Shown here in pieces: positions 36,001 through 51,000 of a stretch of 64,000 bases of DNA. A program made the position numbers and the translations under genes. Position 1 is the first letter of the stretch, and each line of letters begins with the position of its first letter. Below the pieces are notes generated by a model. It did not search any database. It saw only the letters and a list, made by a program, of their open reading frames with translations, and had not been told where the DNA came from. This DNA is from an uncultured Eubacteriales bacterium (GTDB lineage: Bacteria; Bacillota; Clostridia; Oscillospirales; Acutalibacteraceae): NCBI GenBank assembly GCA_934511365.1, contig CAKSWC010000002.1:186001-250000 (forward strand), in the 5' to 3' direction.

Positions 36001-39000
36001 CGAGAATTTCATCAATGTTAACATCCGGGTTTTCATCAAGGCTGACAAGTGCCGGAAGAAGGATGTTCATGAGAAGGTTGCCGAGGTCGGCGTTCTTAAC
36101 AAGGTTGTTAATAACGTCCTCAAGCGTTGCGCCGTTCATGAGCAGGCCGACAACCGCCGGGATGATTCCGTCAATCGCTTCAAGCGAGGCGTTGATGTTA
36201 GCCCTTGTGAGCGGAGCTTCCTCAGCCGGAACAACCTTTGTGATGTTCTCCTGGTCAAACTTGTCATATTCAACCGTGTAATCGGTCAGAAGCATTACGA
36301 TGATATCAACGATATCGTCCTCAGAGCCTGCAAGACTCATGATGATCTTGCCTGCGTCCGAATCCTCCGTAATCTTGAGCGCCGAGCAGAGGATTGAAAG
36401 AACATTTGAGCTGAAGACATTCTTGAGAAGGAACATGAGAACGTCTGCCTTATCGGCTTCCCAAGTTTCGGTCTTGGTTCCAACAATAACATCTGCCCAG
36501 TTGTTTGAGCCTTCCGCTCCAAGGTCGTTGCACTTGATGGCGTACTTGCTCATCTGAACGAAGAGGTCAGTCGGAAGAACGTCTGCAACCTGAACCTTGG
36601 TTCCGTCAGCGCTTGTGACGGTGAGGCCGGCGAGGATTTCGTTAAGCTTGCTGACAAGAGCGTCGCCCCTGTCGCCGGCAATGTTCATGATATCGTTGAG
36701 GTCCATCTTGATGTACTTCTTAAGAAGTGCATTGATGTCATCCTCACCGATGATTGCACTGAACAGGCCGAGCAGGCCGGTGGTCTTTCCGTCCGCATCC
36801 TTGCCGATAATCGGGCTGAGAATGTTTTCAATAACACTCTTGACTCCGTTGTTGGCAATGAAGAACGAGATTGAACCAAGCAGCTCAAGAATTGTTGAAA
36901 GCGGCTTTGTTTCAAGTTTTGAAACAAGGCTGAAGATTCCGTCAACAACCTCTCTGATGAGAGCTGCACCGTCAGCAAACTTGGAAGCGTCGGTTTCAAT
37001 ATTCTTGATTCCGAGTGCCTTTGCAAGCGGAACGATTGCATTTTCATAGGTGTTTGCACCCTTGAGTGCAACGCCGTCAACAAGGAGAGTGAGGTTTTCG
37101 CCTCTGAAGAGGAAGTCGATTACCGGGTTGATAACCTTGAGAACCTCTTCGATAACGCCCATGAAGGTGTCCTTATTTGTAACTCCCCATGCATATTCGG
37201 GAAGAACGGTTGAGTCGTGAACAGGCTTGTCGCCCTTTGTCATAACCTTTGAAAGCGGATAGGTCTTTGCGCCTTCCGGAGCCGGAGCCGCGGTTGTTAC
37301 GAGAACGGCTTCTCCGTCAGCGTTGATATAGACCTTTTCGCCCTCAAGGTCGGCGGAGGCGTTAAGGAAGCTTTCCTTAATGTCTTCATCCTTATCGTTC
37401 TTGCCGGTTACATATTCATATTTGTATACCTTGTACTCAGCCGCAACGTCAGCCCAGGTGAGGGTCTCAGCGGTGAGCGCTTCAAGCTCTTTTTCAGCTC
37501 TTTCAGCGTTGATTGCCGTGAGAGCTGCGTTCAGGAACGCGCCAAGCTTTGTTCCGTCAGCCATGAAGGCCTTCGGAGCGATGTCCTTTTTGAGGATAGC
37601 CTTAACAAGCTTGTTAACGGTTTCAAACGTCTTGCTGTCCATTGAGCCAAAGAGATTGATGATGGTACCGATGATGGTGTTCATCATATCATCGTTGAAC
37701 GCGAACTTCTGAAGCAGGTAGTTGACGATTCCGTCAAGTGTTGCGCCTGCGCCGAGCTTAGTGTTGAGTTCAACAACAAAGCTGTTTGCGTTCTCCTGCT
37801 TTGCAAGGATTGCAAGTACCTTCGGTATAGCTCTGTTAATGATGCTGTCAAGCTTATCAATGGCTGCGATGACTGAGCTCTTCTTTCCGCCGGCGATGTC
37901 CATATTGCTGTAATCATAGGCAAGATAGCCGAGGAAGGTATAGATCATTGCGGAGCCGGTTACGTCATAATTGGCGTTGAGAAGCTTGATGATTGTGTCA
38001 ACAAGAGTTGACGGGTTGGTGATTGCCTTTTCAATGATTGCGCTGAGCGATTCGTCAAGCTTGCTCAGGTCAACATTGAGCATATCAAGAACAGCCTGGA
38101 TGTTTTCCGGAGTGAGGATCATCTCGGTCAGAGCAATGAGTGTGTCAGCCTTATCGCCGACAACATTCTTGCCCCAGGTTCCCTTGAGGATATCCCACTT
38201 CGGGTCAACCTTTGAGTTCTTATACTCAATATTGCCGTCTGCATCGAGCTTTGCGGTCAATGCGGCAATCTTGCTGAACTGAAGCTCAAGCTGGAATGTT
38301 GGAAGCTTGCTTTCGATGATTCCGTTGACAAGATCTTCAAGAGTTGTTGCATCAAGATCAACATTGACACCGAGTTTTGCGTTATGCGCCGCAACTTCCT
38401 TTCCGGTGTAGAGCTTAAGAACTTCGCTGCCGTTTGTGAGTGCCTTGAGATCAACATTTACGGAGATCGGAAGAACACCGGAGGCCGCCTTAAGAAGCTC
38501 GCTTATCGGAGCGATAAGATTGGAGACGATTGTTGTCAGTCCGTTCTTGCTTACGGTATAAGCAAGGTTTGCAAAGATTGAAAGAACATAGCTGACAATA
38601 CTATCGCTGTTGGTATCAATTACGCTGAGGATAGCGCTCAGAACCGGAGCCAGCGGGCTTGTTCCTGTCTTAATCTTTTCGTTGTACTCATTCTGAGTGA
38701 GGATATTGGCATCGCTTACGCCAAGGGCCTCAAGCAGCGGGATAACAGCGTAGTTATATCCGCTTCCGCCCATGATGTTGATTTCCTTGAATGCGCCAAT
38801 GTTCTTGCCGTAGGCTTTGGTGACCGCAAAGTCATAAGTTCCGCCTGCAAGGATAAGCTCGAACACAAAGTTCAGCGGCTTAAGCAGGTCAGTGATTGCG
38901 GTAACAAGAGAAGCCGAATCGGTAACGCCCCATGTAAACTCGCTCATAACCTTGTTCTTGTGGACCTGAACAGCCTTGCCGTCCTCACCAAGAACAACAT

Positions 39001-42000
39001 TTCCGTCCTTATCCTTCTTATCTTCGGTTGCAGCGGTGAGCTCATAGACGTTCTTTGCGTCTTCAGCGGGCTTGAACTCTGCGCCTTCAACGGTTACCGT
39101 TCCGTCATCAGAGACGGTGATGTATCTGCCGTTGAGGTTTGCGTCAGCGTCAAAGTAGGAAGCCGTGATGTCTTCATTCTTGTCGTTCTTGCCGGTTACA
39201 TAGGTGTACTCATACTTGGTGTATGCGGAAGCAACCTGAGCCCAAGTGAGGTCTTCGAGTTTAACTTTCTTGGTCTCATCGGTAATTCTGGCGTTAACCT
39301 TTTCAAGAGCGGCGTTGATGTAGTTGCCAAGCTTTGTTGAAATTTCCGAGTATGCCTTCGGTGAAAGGTCAAGGTTCGGAGACTCGTTTCCAACCTTAAC
39401 AATATCGTTGACATAACCAAGGATATCCGTTACGGACTTCCAGGTCTTTTCGTCCATATTGCCGAGGAGGCCAACGAGGAGGTCGATAACCATGTTAACA
39501 ATGTTGTCGTTATAAAGGTTATCGGCAACAAGCTGTGAAACGCTGCCCATTCCGAGGATATCAAGAACCTTAGCAACAAGTGCGTCAATGTTGTTGATAG
39601 CCTTTTCGGTTTCAGCCTTGGTAACGGTGCGTTTCTTAGCGGCGGTTGAGTCTGCATAGTTGATGGCTTCCTTCTTGAGAGCCTTTTCGCCTGTGAGATC
39701 TTCAATCGCCTGATATTCAACAACATATTTGTTGAAGAGCTTAACAAGAATGTCGGTAACATTCTTAGCCGCAGCGTCTGATGTGAGATTTTCAATGAGC
39801 GTCTTAACAAGAGCCGCAGCGTCCTTTGTATTGATGAGAGCGCCGAGAACCTTGTCATTGAGAACGAAGTCAAGAAGTTCAACAATGAAGTACTTCTTGT
39901 CGCCCTTGATTGTTGTAACCTTTCCGGGATCTCCGGCCTCGGTTGTTTCAACGGGCTTTCCGTCCTCGCCGATTGTATAAATCTTTCCGTCGGAACCGAT
40001 GATGTTGCTGTCTGTTGAGCGGTTAACGGTTGAAACAACGCTGTAATCGCCGAGCTTTCCTGCAAGGTCAAGAATCATCTTCGAGGTGAGCTGGAAGTTG
40101 ATGTTTGCCTTCGCAAGAGCGTCATTGACCGTTGAGATAAGACCCTTTGTTGTCTTTCCGCCAACAGTTGTGTCATCGAGCTTGAGGATTGAAAGGTCAA
40201 TTCTGATTCCGTTCTGCTTATAAACCGGATCGAGCTGAGCAAGCAGCGAGTTGACAAATGCAATAACATTGCTTACTGCATTGTAAACATTATCCGAACC
40301 GAGGAAGTAGAGAACGCTTGCAAGGTTTTCCGCAAGATATGCTACCGGGTGCGCTGCAATTTCATTAACAAGCGCAAAGACAAGGTCAACGATATAGGTG
40401 AGCATTTCTTCGGATGTTCCGATTGCATCGAACTGCTCTGCAGTCTTGAGAACGGAAAGTCTGCCGCCCGAAGTTGTGAAGCCGAATGCCTCAAGAATCG
40501 GAGCAAGACCTTCTTCATAGCCCTTGCCGCCCATGATGCGGATGTAACCGTTTCCGGTTGCGTTCGGGTCGTTCTTGTCCTCGTTGTCATCCGGGTCACC
40601 CTTAACCGGAACATATGTTCCGTCGCCGTAATTGACAAGGGTGAGCGTCTTGCCCTGAAGAACAAGCTGGAATACCGGGAAGATCGGGTTGAGGATTGAG
40701 CCAAGGGTTGAAACAAAGCTGTCCTTTGAGCCGTCAATGCCCCATGCATAGTCTGTTATGACCTTGGTGTTGCGGATGGGCTTTCCGTCCTTATCCTTGG
40801 AGATAACGGTTTTGCCTTCTGCATTCTTTTCAGTCTTGTAGGAGATTGAAAGAGTGAACTTGCTGTTTTCATCAGCGGTTGCAATGCCCTTGTCGCTGAT
40901 AGCTGCTTTCTTTCCGTCAAGGTTCGGGTCAGTGCTGTAGCAGGTCTTAACGATATCCTTATCGTCTTTGTCCTTACCGTCAACATAGGTGTATTCATAA
41001 TTGAGGTAAAGAGCGGCAATCTGCGCCCAGCTGAGGTCCTTAGCCTCGGTCTTTTCGCCTGCAGGTTCACTGTCATTGACTGCTTTAAGAGCCGCGTCAA
41101 AGAATGCCTTGAACTGAGTCGAATTGTCTGCGAACGATTTCGGAGTGACATCAATGCCTGCAACAGGCTTTGCAATCTGGGCAATCATCTTGAATGTCTT
41201 TGCGTCAATGTTGCCGAGAACGCCGAGAAGCAGTCCGATAATCGTGTTCATCATGTCATCGGTGAATACCTTGTCACCGAGGAGTTTGTCAATGATCGCT
41301 TTGAGGTTTGCTCTGGTTGCGGTGTCCTCCGCAGCCCAAGTGAGAATTTCCTCAAGGAAGTCTGCGTCAGCAAGAACAACCTTTGCTTCAGCTGCATCGC
41401 CGGCCGCCTTGATTTCTTCTTCAGACTTGTTTTCAGCCTTTGCTGCGTCTTCAGCAGCCTTTCTTGCGTCCTCCTTGGCCTTTTCATATGCCTTCGTTCT
41501 GTTGTCGGCAAGCATATTCTTGATCATCGGAGTGAGCGACTTGAGAGCTTCTTCAATAACTGTGTCAAGCTTTCCGGGGATGGCCTCAACCTTGGCCTTG
41601 GTATCGTCATCAAGGCTGTTGTATGCCTTGTGGTCGATATCAATCTTCTTTCCGTTGAGCTTTGCGTAGGATACGGTGTATCCCTCAAAGAGCTTTGTGA
41701 TAATGTCGGAAAGGATGAGACCGTTGTTTTCGCCGTTTATGAGGTTGTTGAGGATTACTGAGACCATGTTGTCCTCATCGGTGAGGTCTGCATTGATGAG
41801 CTTTGCAATCGCTTCAACAACATCCTTGGAAAGGACTGAGTCAAGGAGATATACAAGAGAATCTGCGATGTCAACCTTGAAATTGGTAACAACGTAACGT
41901 GTATACTTAACGTCGCCATCGTTTTCATAGTTGTAATCTTCCTTTGCAACCTTGGAGATTACGCCGTCCTTTTCGCACCAGTAATACTCCTTGGAGTTGC

Positions 42001-45000
42001 CGTCTCTCTTGTTGATTGTGATGGTGTGGCTTGCATATTCATCAAAGAATGTTGACGGAAGAACACTTATCGGTGCTGCAGTCTCGCCGTCTGCGGTCTT
42101 AACAAGAACTCCGGAGAGAATCTTGTTGAGGATTCTGACGATATTGTCGCCGTTTTCGCCTGCGATACCTGTGATATCGGAGATCTTATACTTCGGATAT
42201 TCCGTAACCTTTCCGGTTTTCTTGTCGGTATACTCATAAGTCTCATAGGTCTTTTCGGGCATATAATCGCCGATGACCGGTGAGAGAACTCTTCCGAGCA
42301 GCTCTTCAACCATGCTTCCGATAATCGGGTTTGCAAGGTCAAGGAGAGCGAGTACCGGTGAAAGGAGGTTTGTGAGAACAGTCTGGATACCGTTCGAGGA
42401 GATGAAGTATGAAAGAGTCGGAAGGAGAGTGAGAATGTACTCAAACGGCATATCGCAGATGCTGTCAAGAACCTTGAAGATAGGTGTGGTGATAGCTGTG
42501 AGCGTCTGAGCCGTGCCTCTTGCCGCTGTGTTGTAAAGCTCCGGCTTGATGATATTCTCTGCTTCGTCATCGTCAAGAACAAGAACCTGAAGGAGCGGAA
42601 GAATTGCATTCTCATAGCCCTTGTTACCCTTGATTTCAACAATGCCCTTTCCGTTCTCATCGTTTGCAAGAACCTTAATGGAGTCGCCTCTGAAGAGGAA
42701 GTTGAACACAAACTCAAGCGGATTTACAACGCCCGCAAGAACATTGATGAATGCGTTCTTCTTAGCGTCATATCCGGTTGCGTCATCAACGCCCCACTTC
42801 TGGTTGTTCTTGTCAAAGATTGAGGTTGTAAGGGTGATAACGTCCTCGCCCTTGTCATTCTTCGGGATTGCCGGAACGCCGGCCGCCTCGTCTGCCCAAA
42901 GAGCCTTGCCCTTGTCGTCGGTATCCTGCTTATAGCCGTACCAAGTCTTGCCGTCTGCGGTGTAAACACCGGTTCCGTTCGTCAGGTCGGTCTTTGAGTA
43001 GGTGTAGGTCGGTTCATAGGAGTAAACCGTTACATCCTCGTTCTTATCGTTCTTCTCAGTCTTAGAAGTTACGGTATAGGTGACGTACTCATAGTACTTA
43101 TAGAATTTTGCAATTTCTGCCCATGAAACCTCGTGAGCCTTCGTCTTGAAGCCGCCAACTGCGGTTGTGTCGCCTTCTTCGGCCTTGACCTTCTCCTGAC
43201 GTGTTACCTGAACATTGGCGTTTTCGCCCGTTCCCATAACAGCGGTGAGGTTATACTCAGTCTCGCCAACCTTAACGGTCTTCTGGTCCTTGGTGGTTGA
43301 CCAGTAGTCAACATCGTTTGCGCCGTCATTGTAGGTGTACTTATACTGAGTTTCATAGACATAATCTTTGCCGTTTCCTGCTTCAGCCTTAGCCATTGCA
43401 TCGTCATAAGCAGCCTGAAGAACAGCACCGAGTTCAGGCGATACTGCTTCAGCCTTTTCGATGAATGCCTGAGGAGTGAGGTCAACGTCAATAATCTGTT
43501 TAACGAGCGGAAGAACGGTTGAGAGAGTGCCCTCAAGCTCTTCGCCGCCAAGCAGACCGATGAGAGCGCCAACAATGGTGCTTACCATCTTGTCATTGAA
43601 TACATAGCTTTCAAGAACTGCGTGAACAAAGTCCTTAACGCTCATGCCCTCTTTGAGTCCGCCAATCTTTTCAACAAGAACCTTAAAGGTTTCGTTTTCT
43701 TCAAGAATCGGAAGAAGCTCAGGAATGAGGGTGAGGAGAGTTTTGTCAAGCTTCCTGATTGAACGGCGCAGCTTACGCTGGGTAAGGGTTGTTCCGTTCA
43801 TGAAGGTTTCATATGCATATTCAACCTTGTCGAATGAGAGATACTCAAGAACCATTGTCTTGACATCATAGTTGTTGAAGTATGTCAGAAGAACCTGGAA
43901 GATGACGTATCTGTTCTCGCCGGTTACGGCGTCAAGAATTGTCTTGACGGTTGAGCCTTCTGCAAGGTCAAGATCCGGAGCAACAGACTTAAGGATTGTT
44001 TCAAGCGTCTTTCCGCCGAGGAGAGTCTCAGAGATAATCTGGATGAGAGTATCTGCGCGGTTTGCAACAACGCCGGTGACATAGTTCTTGCCGTTCTTTT
44101 CCGTTGCGGTGAATACGCGCTTTGTTTCAACATCGGCAATCTTGCAGGTCTTTGCAACAATGCTCTTGAAGAGACCGTTGATTTCGATGCCGAGGTCGAG
44201 CTTGTTCTTAGCAAGAATCTTGCTGATAAGATTTTCAAGTCCGCCTGCGGTGAGGAAGGTGTCAATGAAGCCCTTGATGTTGTCAACTTCCGGAATCTCA
44301 TTCGGAACCATAACCTTTTCGTTAATGGTCTTGAGGAGCATCTTATAGATGTCAAGAGCAACATAGGTCTTTCCGTTCGCTTCAACTTTCTTCGCGGTAA
44401 CTTCGTTAACGAGGTCAACAAGCGAGGTGAGCGGAGCGATGAACTGTTCAACAGCCTGCGCAAGTCCGTCACTATAGATGAAGAACACAAGCTGCGGAAG
44501 AAGGTCAACAATCGTGCTTATCGGGCTGACAACAACCTTCTTTATAAGTTTGTCAATGTACTTAACGATAACTGAGGTGAACTTTGCGTTGTCATAAACC
44601 TTCTTGCCCTCGTTATCGGTTGTAACGGTCTGAGCGGCAAGGTCGGCCTTACTGATGATTCCGTCAATTCCGAATACTTCAAGAAGCGGAATAAGGAAGC
44701 GGTCATAGCCGTCGCCCGCGCTGAGATATACGCCGTCAAGAATTACTAGGTCATCCTCTGTGAGGAGAACTCTGAGAATCGGAGCAAGCGGGGTGAGAAG
44801 ATTGCTGATGAAGGTGAGAACATCCTGATAGGTTTCAATACCGAAGTTTTTGGCATCCTTGAGAATGACTTCATAGTCCATCTCAAATTTGTCTTTTTCA
44901 ACTTCATAAATGACGTTGCCGTTTTCGTCCTTTTCTTCAATCTTCTTGCCGTTTTCGTCAAGAACAAAGGCACCTGTTCCGTCGGTCTTATAAACGGGAA

Positions 45001-48000
45001 TCTTCTTTCCGTCCGCGTCAAGCTTATAAACCGGGATAAGCTTGTTGTCCTTGTCGAGCTTATAGATTTCCTTGCTGTCGTTAAATGCGGTTCTGCCGAT
45101 AACATTGCCGTCAGCATCGGTGATTTCAATGTACTTGTAGCCTTCGCCGTCAAGAACAGTCTTGCCCTTGAGGTCATCAGCTGTGAGCTTCTTTGCAACC
45201 TTGAACTTGTTATAAGCGTCAGACCACGTCTTGCAGTCGGCGAAGTAGCCATTCATTGCGCTTGAGGAAGCCTTGAATGCGCCGAGAGTGAGGTCAACGC
45301 CGTCAATGAGCTCCGGAAGCATATCAATAATACTGCCGATTGAATCGTTGGAACCGATTGCGCCAACAAGCAGAGCCATGAGCTTTGTTGCAAGGCCGTA
45401 GGTTACTTTTCCGGTCTTTTCGTCGGTGCTATCCTGGAAGAGGCCGACAACAAGGTTTTCAACCATATCCTCAACGGTTGCGCCTTCCATCTTGAGATTG
45501 CCGAGAGCACCCTCGGGAAGGAATTCCTTAACTGCCGGGATGATTGCGGCGATGAGCGTGTCAAGATCTTCAGGAAGTTTTTCAAGCTGAGCCTTATCAA
45601 TCTTTGCCGCGTCATAGTCGATAGCGGGAACTGTGTCAAGGTCGCTGTAATCCTTTCCGGTTGTTCTTGCCGGCTCATACTGAACTTCATACCATGAAAG
45701 CAGGTCAATGAGAAGTCTTTCAAGAGCTTCGGGATCGTTGAAGATTCCATTAACAAGAATCGGAAGAAGAGCATCGGTGTTGCTAAGATCGGTTCCGTCG
45801 GTTTCCTCATACTTGGAGAGGTCGAAATCGTTCTTGAGGAGAGTCTTGAGGAGATCCTTAACGCCGCTTGTGAAAACAAGGCCGTTGAGAACTTCCATAA
45901 GAACGGATTCGCGGTCAACAACGTATTCAGCCGGAGTTGTAACATTGCCGTTCTCGTCAACAACTTCTGCAGCGGTTTCGCGTCTTGTGATTTCACCGCT
46001 GGGCTTTCCGCTTGCGGGTCTTGTGATTGTTACAAACGCCGCATAGGAGGAGGAAAGTTCAATGCTGGCTCCGTTGCTGTCGGTAACCTTTCTCTTTCCG
46101 TTCCATGAGCAGGAAGCAAGATCATAGAAGATAGTATCGCTCAGGATTGAGGAAAGCGGAATGTCGCCATTGATCTTAACGCCATCAATGAGCTGCCAGA
46201 TAATGTCAAGGAGCGTGTAATTATCGTTTGCATCGCTGTTTGCTGCGGGAGCTCTTGCCGGTGACTTTGCGGCAGCGGCTGCCGGAGCTTTAAGAAGTCT
46301 TGCTGCAGCGTCACTGCTGTCTGACTCGTTGTTTTCAATAACATCAAGTGCATATGCAGCAACGGCGGCGGTAACGGTGCCCTGCTCCGCCGGAGCCAAG
46401 CTCTGGGTTGTGATACCGGCTTCTGCGTTGGACTTTTTGATTGCGTCTCTGAGGAGACCCTTGATTGTTCCAAGGAGGTCAATGTGATAGATATCGTCAA
46501 CCTTTTCGGTGATTGTTGTAATCGGAGCGAGAAGGTTTTCGGCAATCTTGTCAAGGCCGTTACTCTGGAGAGCGCGTGCAAGATACGGAAGTACAGTTGC
46601 GATTGTTGAAACAGGTCTGTCGCAGAGTGAATCAACAAGAGCAAAGATTGCGTCTGTCAGATGTGAAAGGAGAACCTTATCATTACCGGCAACGCCTTCT
46701 CCTCCGTAAACTGCTTTGTAGAAGTCATCATAGGTTGCATAGTAGTTCTTGAGGTATGCATCGCCCTCTGTCTGAACACCTTTTTCGTCAACAGTCTTTT
46801 TGTGAAGCTTGCTGACTGCGAGTGCGTCAAGGAGCGGCTTAATAACGCCCTTGTAGCCCTCAAGACCCTTGATCTTGATCTTATCATAGATTGTGAGGTC
46901 TCCGCCGGTGAGAAGGAGTTCAAAGACACCCTTGAGCGGCTGAATAACATTCCAAACAAGGTTGATGAACTCAACGCGGTCGGTAACGCCCCACTTTTCA
47001 TGGATGCGAACCGTCTGGCTCATCTTGGCCTTTTCATCCGTTGCCGGAAGGAGGAGCACTGCGTTCGGTGTGTCCGCGGTAACCTCGTTTTCTCCATCCT
47101 TTGTGAGGATGTTTCCGTCCGCATCAATAAGAACGTATCTTCCGCCGAGCGAGCCGTCGGTCAGCGAGTAGACTGTCTTATCGCCATAGGTGTAAGCATA
47201 ACCCATGAGCGGAGCATTGTCATTACCCTTATCGGTTGTCGGCTTTCCGTCAGCATCCTGATAGAGAAGCTTTCCGGCAGCATCCTTCTGCTGAACCTGA
47301 GTATAGGCTGCATAAAGCTTAACTGCATCCTTGGTGTCCTTGGTAACGGGATTGCCCTCTTCGTCCTTCACGGCAATTTCGCCGTTTGAAGCAATGAGGC
47401 CGTAACCGCCGTTGAGATTCACTGCCGTTGAATATGCCTTTGAGGTCTTTCCGTTGGCATCAACATAGGTATAAACATTTTCAAGGTAATGTGAAGCAAC
47501 CTGAGTCCACTTCAGCTTGTTGATGGAAATCGGGTTCTTGCCGGCAGCAGCGCGCTTTGCGTTAACTGCGTCAAGAGCATTATTAATGATGTCATCAAAC
47601 TTGTTGTTATCGTTATACTTTGCTTTTTCAGCAAAGTTAGCCGGGCTGAGGTCATATTCACTCGCGCCCTGAAGAATGGTTACAACAAGGTTAACGATTT
47701 TTGCGTTGTTTTCGCTTCCGAGCGCGTTAATGAGGAGGGAAGCGACGTTGTTGATGTTGTCATCCTTAAAGAGGAAGTTCTTAAGGAGCTTATCAACAGC
47801 ATTTTTGAGGGTGATATCGTCAGTCTCGGTGAAGCCGAGAGTCTTGACGAAGAAGCCGTTTTTGTCCTTGAGGAGATCCTTCTTGAGGAGGTTGAGAACC
47901 GTTCCAACAAGGTTATCAAGGTTGTCGATGGCTGCGGAGGTCTTGATTCTGGAAATTTCAGAAACTTTCTTTCCGTTCGCCTTTGCTTCCTTAACTTCAT

Positions 48001-51000
48001 CGAGTGACTTATATCCGCTGTCCTCATAGAAGTCATAGTGAGTTTCAGCATTGATCTTGATGAGTTCAACGGGCTTCTGCTCGTTAACGGTGTAGCCGGT
48101 GACAAGGTCAACGATAACGTCAACAAGAACTTCCGGATTCTGAAGAACATTGGTGATAACAACATCAAGAAGCTCTGCTTCGTCAGTGTTTTTATCTGTG
48201 AGGTCGTATCCGAGAATGTTTCCGAGAAGAACCGGAATTGTTGTGTTCTCCTTGATGAAATCAATGATGAACATGAGAATCTCGGAGCGGCTGACCTTAA
48301 CCTGGCCGGTCTTGCTGATGCCGACTCTGTTGTCGCTTGCAGAAATGGGATCGCCGAGAGCCGCAACAGACTTGAAGAATTCCTTGAGAACGCTTGCGCG
48401 CAGTTCTCTTGCTTCTTTGAGGAGGTTGCTCTTTTCTTCTTCGGTAATGCCATCCTTAGCGGCGGCGTTAATCTTTGCCTTCGCTTCAAGCTCCTTGGCG
48501 TTGTCAAGGAAGTAGCAAATGCCGTATGAATACTGCTTCTTCTGCTCCTCGGTGAGGGTTTCGCGTTCATCCTTAGGAGCGAGTACGCCGGAAAGGTCGA
48601 ATTCAAGCGAACCGATAAACTTATAGAGTGACTCGGTGAGCGAGAGAACGTCTACCGACGCCATAACGATATCGCCCTTCTTGTAAGGAACATTATTGTA
48701 TACAAATGCGTCAAGCTTTCCGTCGCCATCTGTATCCGTGTTATAACCCTTAATGAAGTTCTTGAGGTCATCCTCTTCTCCAACGATCCATACATACTGA
48801 AGAAGTGCATTCTGGAAGTTCTTCCAGCTTCCTGTTGCAAGCATGTCAATAAGACCGGAGCCGATACCGTTGAGGTCAATGTCAAGGATTTCTTCGTGAA
48901 CCTCTTTTCCGTCCACTGTTCTTGTCATATTCTTTGGACCGATTCTGTCTGTGAGAGTAGTAACCGGGATAAGAACATTTGAAAGGAGAGTGGTAAGACC
49001 ATCGCCATAGATGAAGTAGGAGAGGGTCGGGAGTGCGGTTGCAAGAGTTGCAAGCGGGTGAGTTGCAAGAATTTCAACAAAGTTGAAGATATAGTTAATA
49101 TAGGTTGCGGTACCCTGCTTCATGCCTTCGATTGAAAGCTCGCCGGCAGTTGTTACAACCATGTTGTGGAACTGTTCGCCGGTGAGGAGCTGGGTCGGAA
49201 TCTTTTCATCCGCGTTCTTGCCATCGTTCATAATGTCAAGATAGGTTCTTCCGTCTGCATCCTTTGTTGTATTGACGTAATCAAGGATTGCGTCAAGGCC
49301 GAGAGCGTTGAGGAGCGGAACAAGAACATTTTCATAGCCGTTGTTGCCCTCAATGTTGAGACCGCCGTCAAAGAGCTTGAGGCCGACATCTGCGGTGATC
49401 ATTGCAAGAATCGGAGCAAGCGGTGAAAGCATCTCCCAAACGCCATCAATGAAGTGGTTCTTCTTCAATGAGAAGGTTTCCTGGGTGTTCGTGCCGTTTA
49501 TGGCATCAAGGCCCCAAGTCCAGCGTGCGGTGCCTTCCTTGTCAAGAACCGGAGTGATGTCATACAGCTTTTCTTCGCCGTCAACGGTAACTTCATACTT
49601 CTTGAGCTGATACGGATAGTCAAGAGCGACCTCGGTCATTTCTCCGTCGGCATTCTTGTATTCATAGACGTACTTTCCGCCGCTCGTCTTCTGGTTGTAT
49701 TCGCTTGAATACTGATTTCTGACATAAACCTTCTTCTGTCTGAGAACGGTCTTGCCGTCTTCGTCATAGACAGGAGTAGTCTTGTCAACTTCGTCTCCGT
49801 TTTCGTCCTTAATTTTTTCGGTGAGAAGCTTCGGCGTGCCGTCCTCGTTGGTAACAAGCTTGCCGTCCTTATCGAACTCATAGGCAATATAGCTGTGGTT
49901 GTAGTAAACCTGATCCCAGGTAAGCTCAACGTAATCTGTATATGTCGTTGTCTCTTCACCGTTTTTGAGTGTGAAGGTTACTTTTTCCGGAGTTTCATCC
50001 TGATCGGCAAGCGATGCTGCCATCTCTGCGGTCAGCTTTCCATAAACCTTGCCGTTTTCCGTGTTGAAAACGATGGTATTCGGGTCAAAGCCGTAGGTGA
50101 TGTAGCCCTTGGCAGTGGTGGTTTTGCTGCCCTTCGTCGGGTGGGCAACGTGCGGTTTTTCAGAGCCGCACTTTGCAGCTGTTCCTCCAGCCTTATAGCC
50201 CTCGCACCAATCCTTCCAGATGAAGCGGCCGACAGTGACGTCGAAGCCCGCGCCCTTGATGAGGTTAAGGATTGCGTCAACATTGCTCATTGTTCCAAAG
50301 AGCTTTGAAAGCGCGTTGACAATGAGGTTGATCATGTCATCCTTAAAGAGGTTCTTGTTGATTATCGACTGAATAAGCTTCCAGAGTCCGTTGCCGGAGG
50401 TGTAGTCATAGTCAATCGGAAGCTCAAGCATGCCCTCGTCAACAAGAGCGGCAAGAACATCCGGAACCGCCTTCTGGATAACATAGTCAATGTTTCCGAT
50501 TGCGTTTTCAACATCCTGCTGGGTGAACTTGTCGGCGGTCTGAGACCAGTCATAGCCCTTGTGCTCAATGCCATATTCGTTCCAGGCAATGTCCTTCATT
50601 TCATCGGTGATTTTTTCATCGACTTTATTCATGATCTCATAGAAGTAGTGGTTCTTTGAATCAATCGTATAGTCGGTGAGAAGGTCAATGACGATACCGG
50701 TGATAACGTCAACCTTTCTTCCACCGCCTGCGATTACCTGGTTGACCTTGTCAACAATGTTTTCAACAATGGTCATGTTGCGTTCTCTTGAAGCAACGTC
50801 TTCCTCGGTCTGGAAGCCGTTTGCGGAAAGAACGTCCTTGATGATATCGCCGATCTTTTCAACCATCTGAGCTGAAAGGAGCTGACGAACAAGGGTAATA
50901 AGAAGCTGACCGGGAGAGGCTTCGAACTTCGTCCATGTTCCGCCCTGCGTTCCGTTTGCAAAGGTACGGTTTGTATGTGCGCTATAAGCCTTTGATGAGG

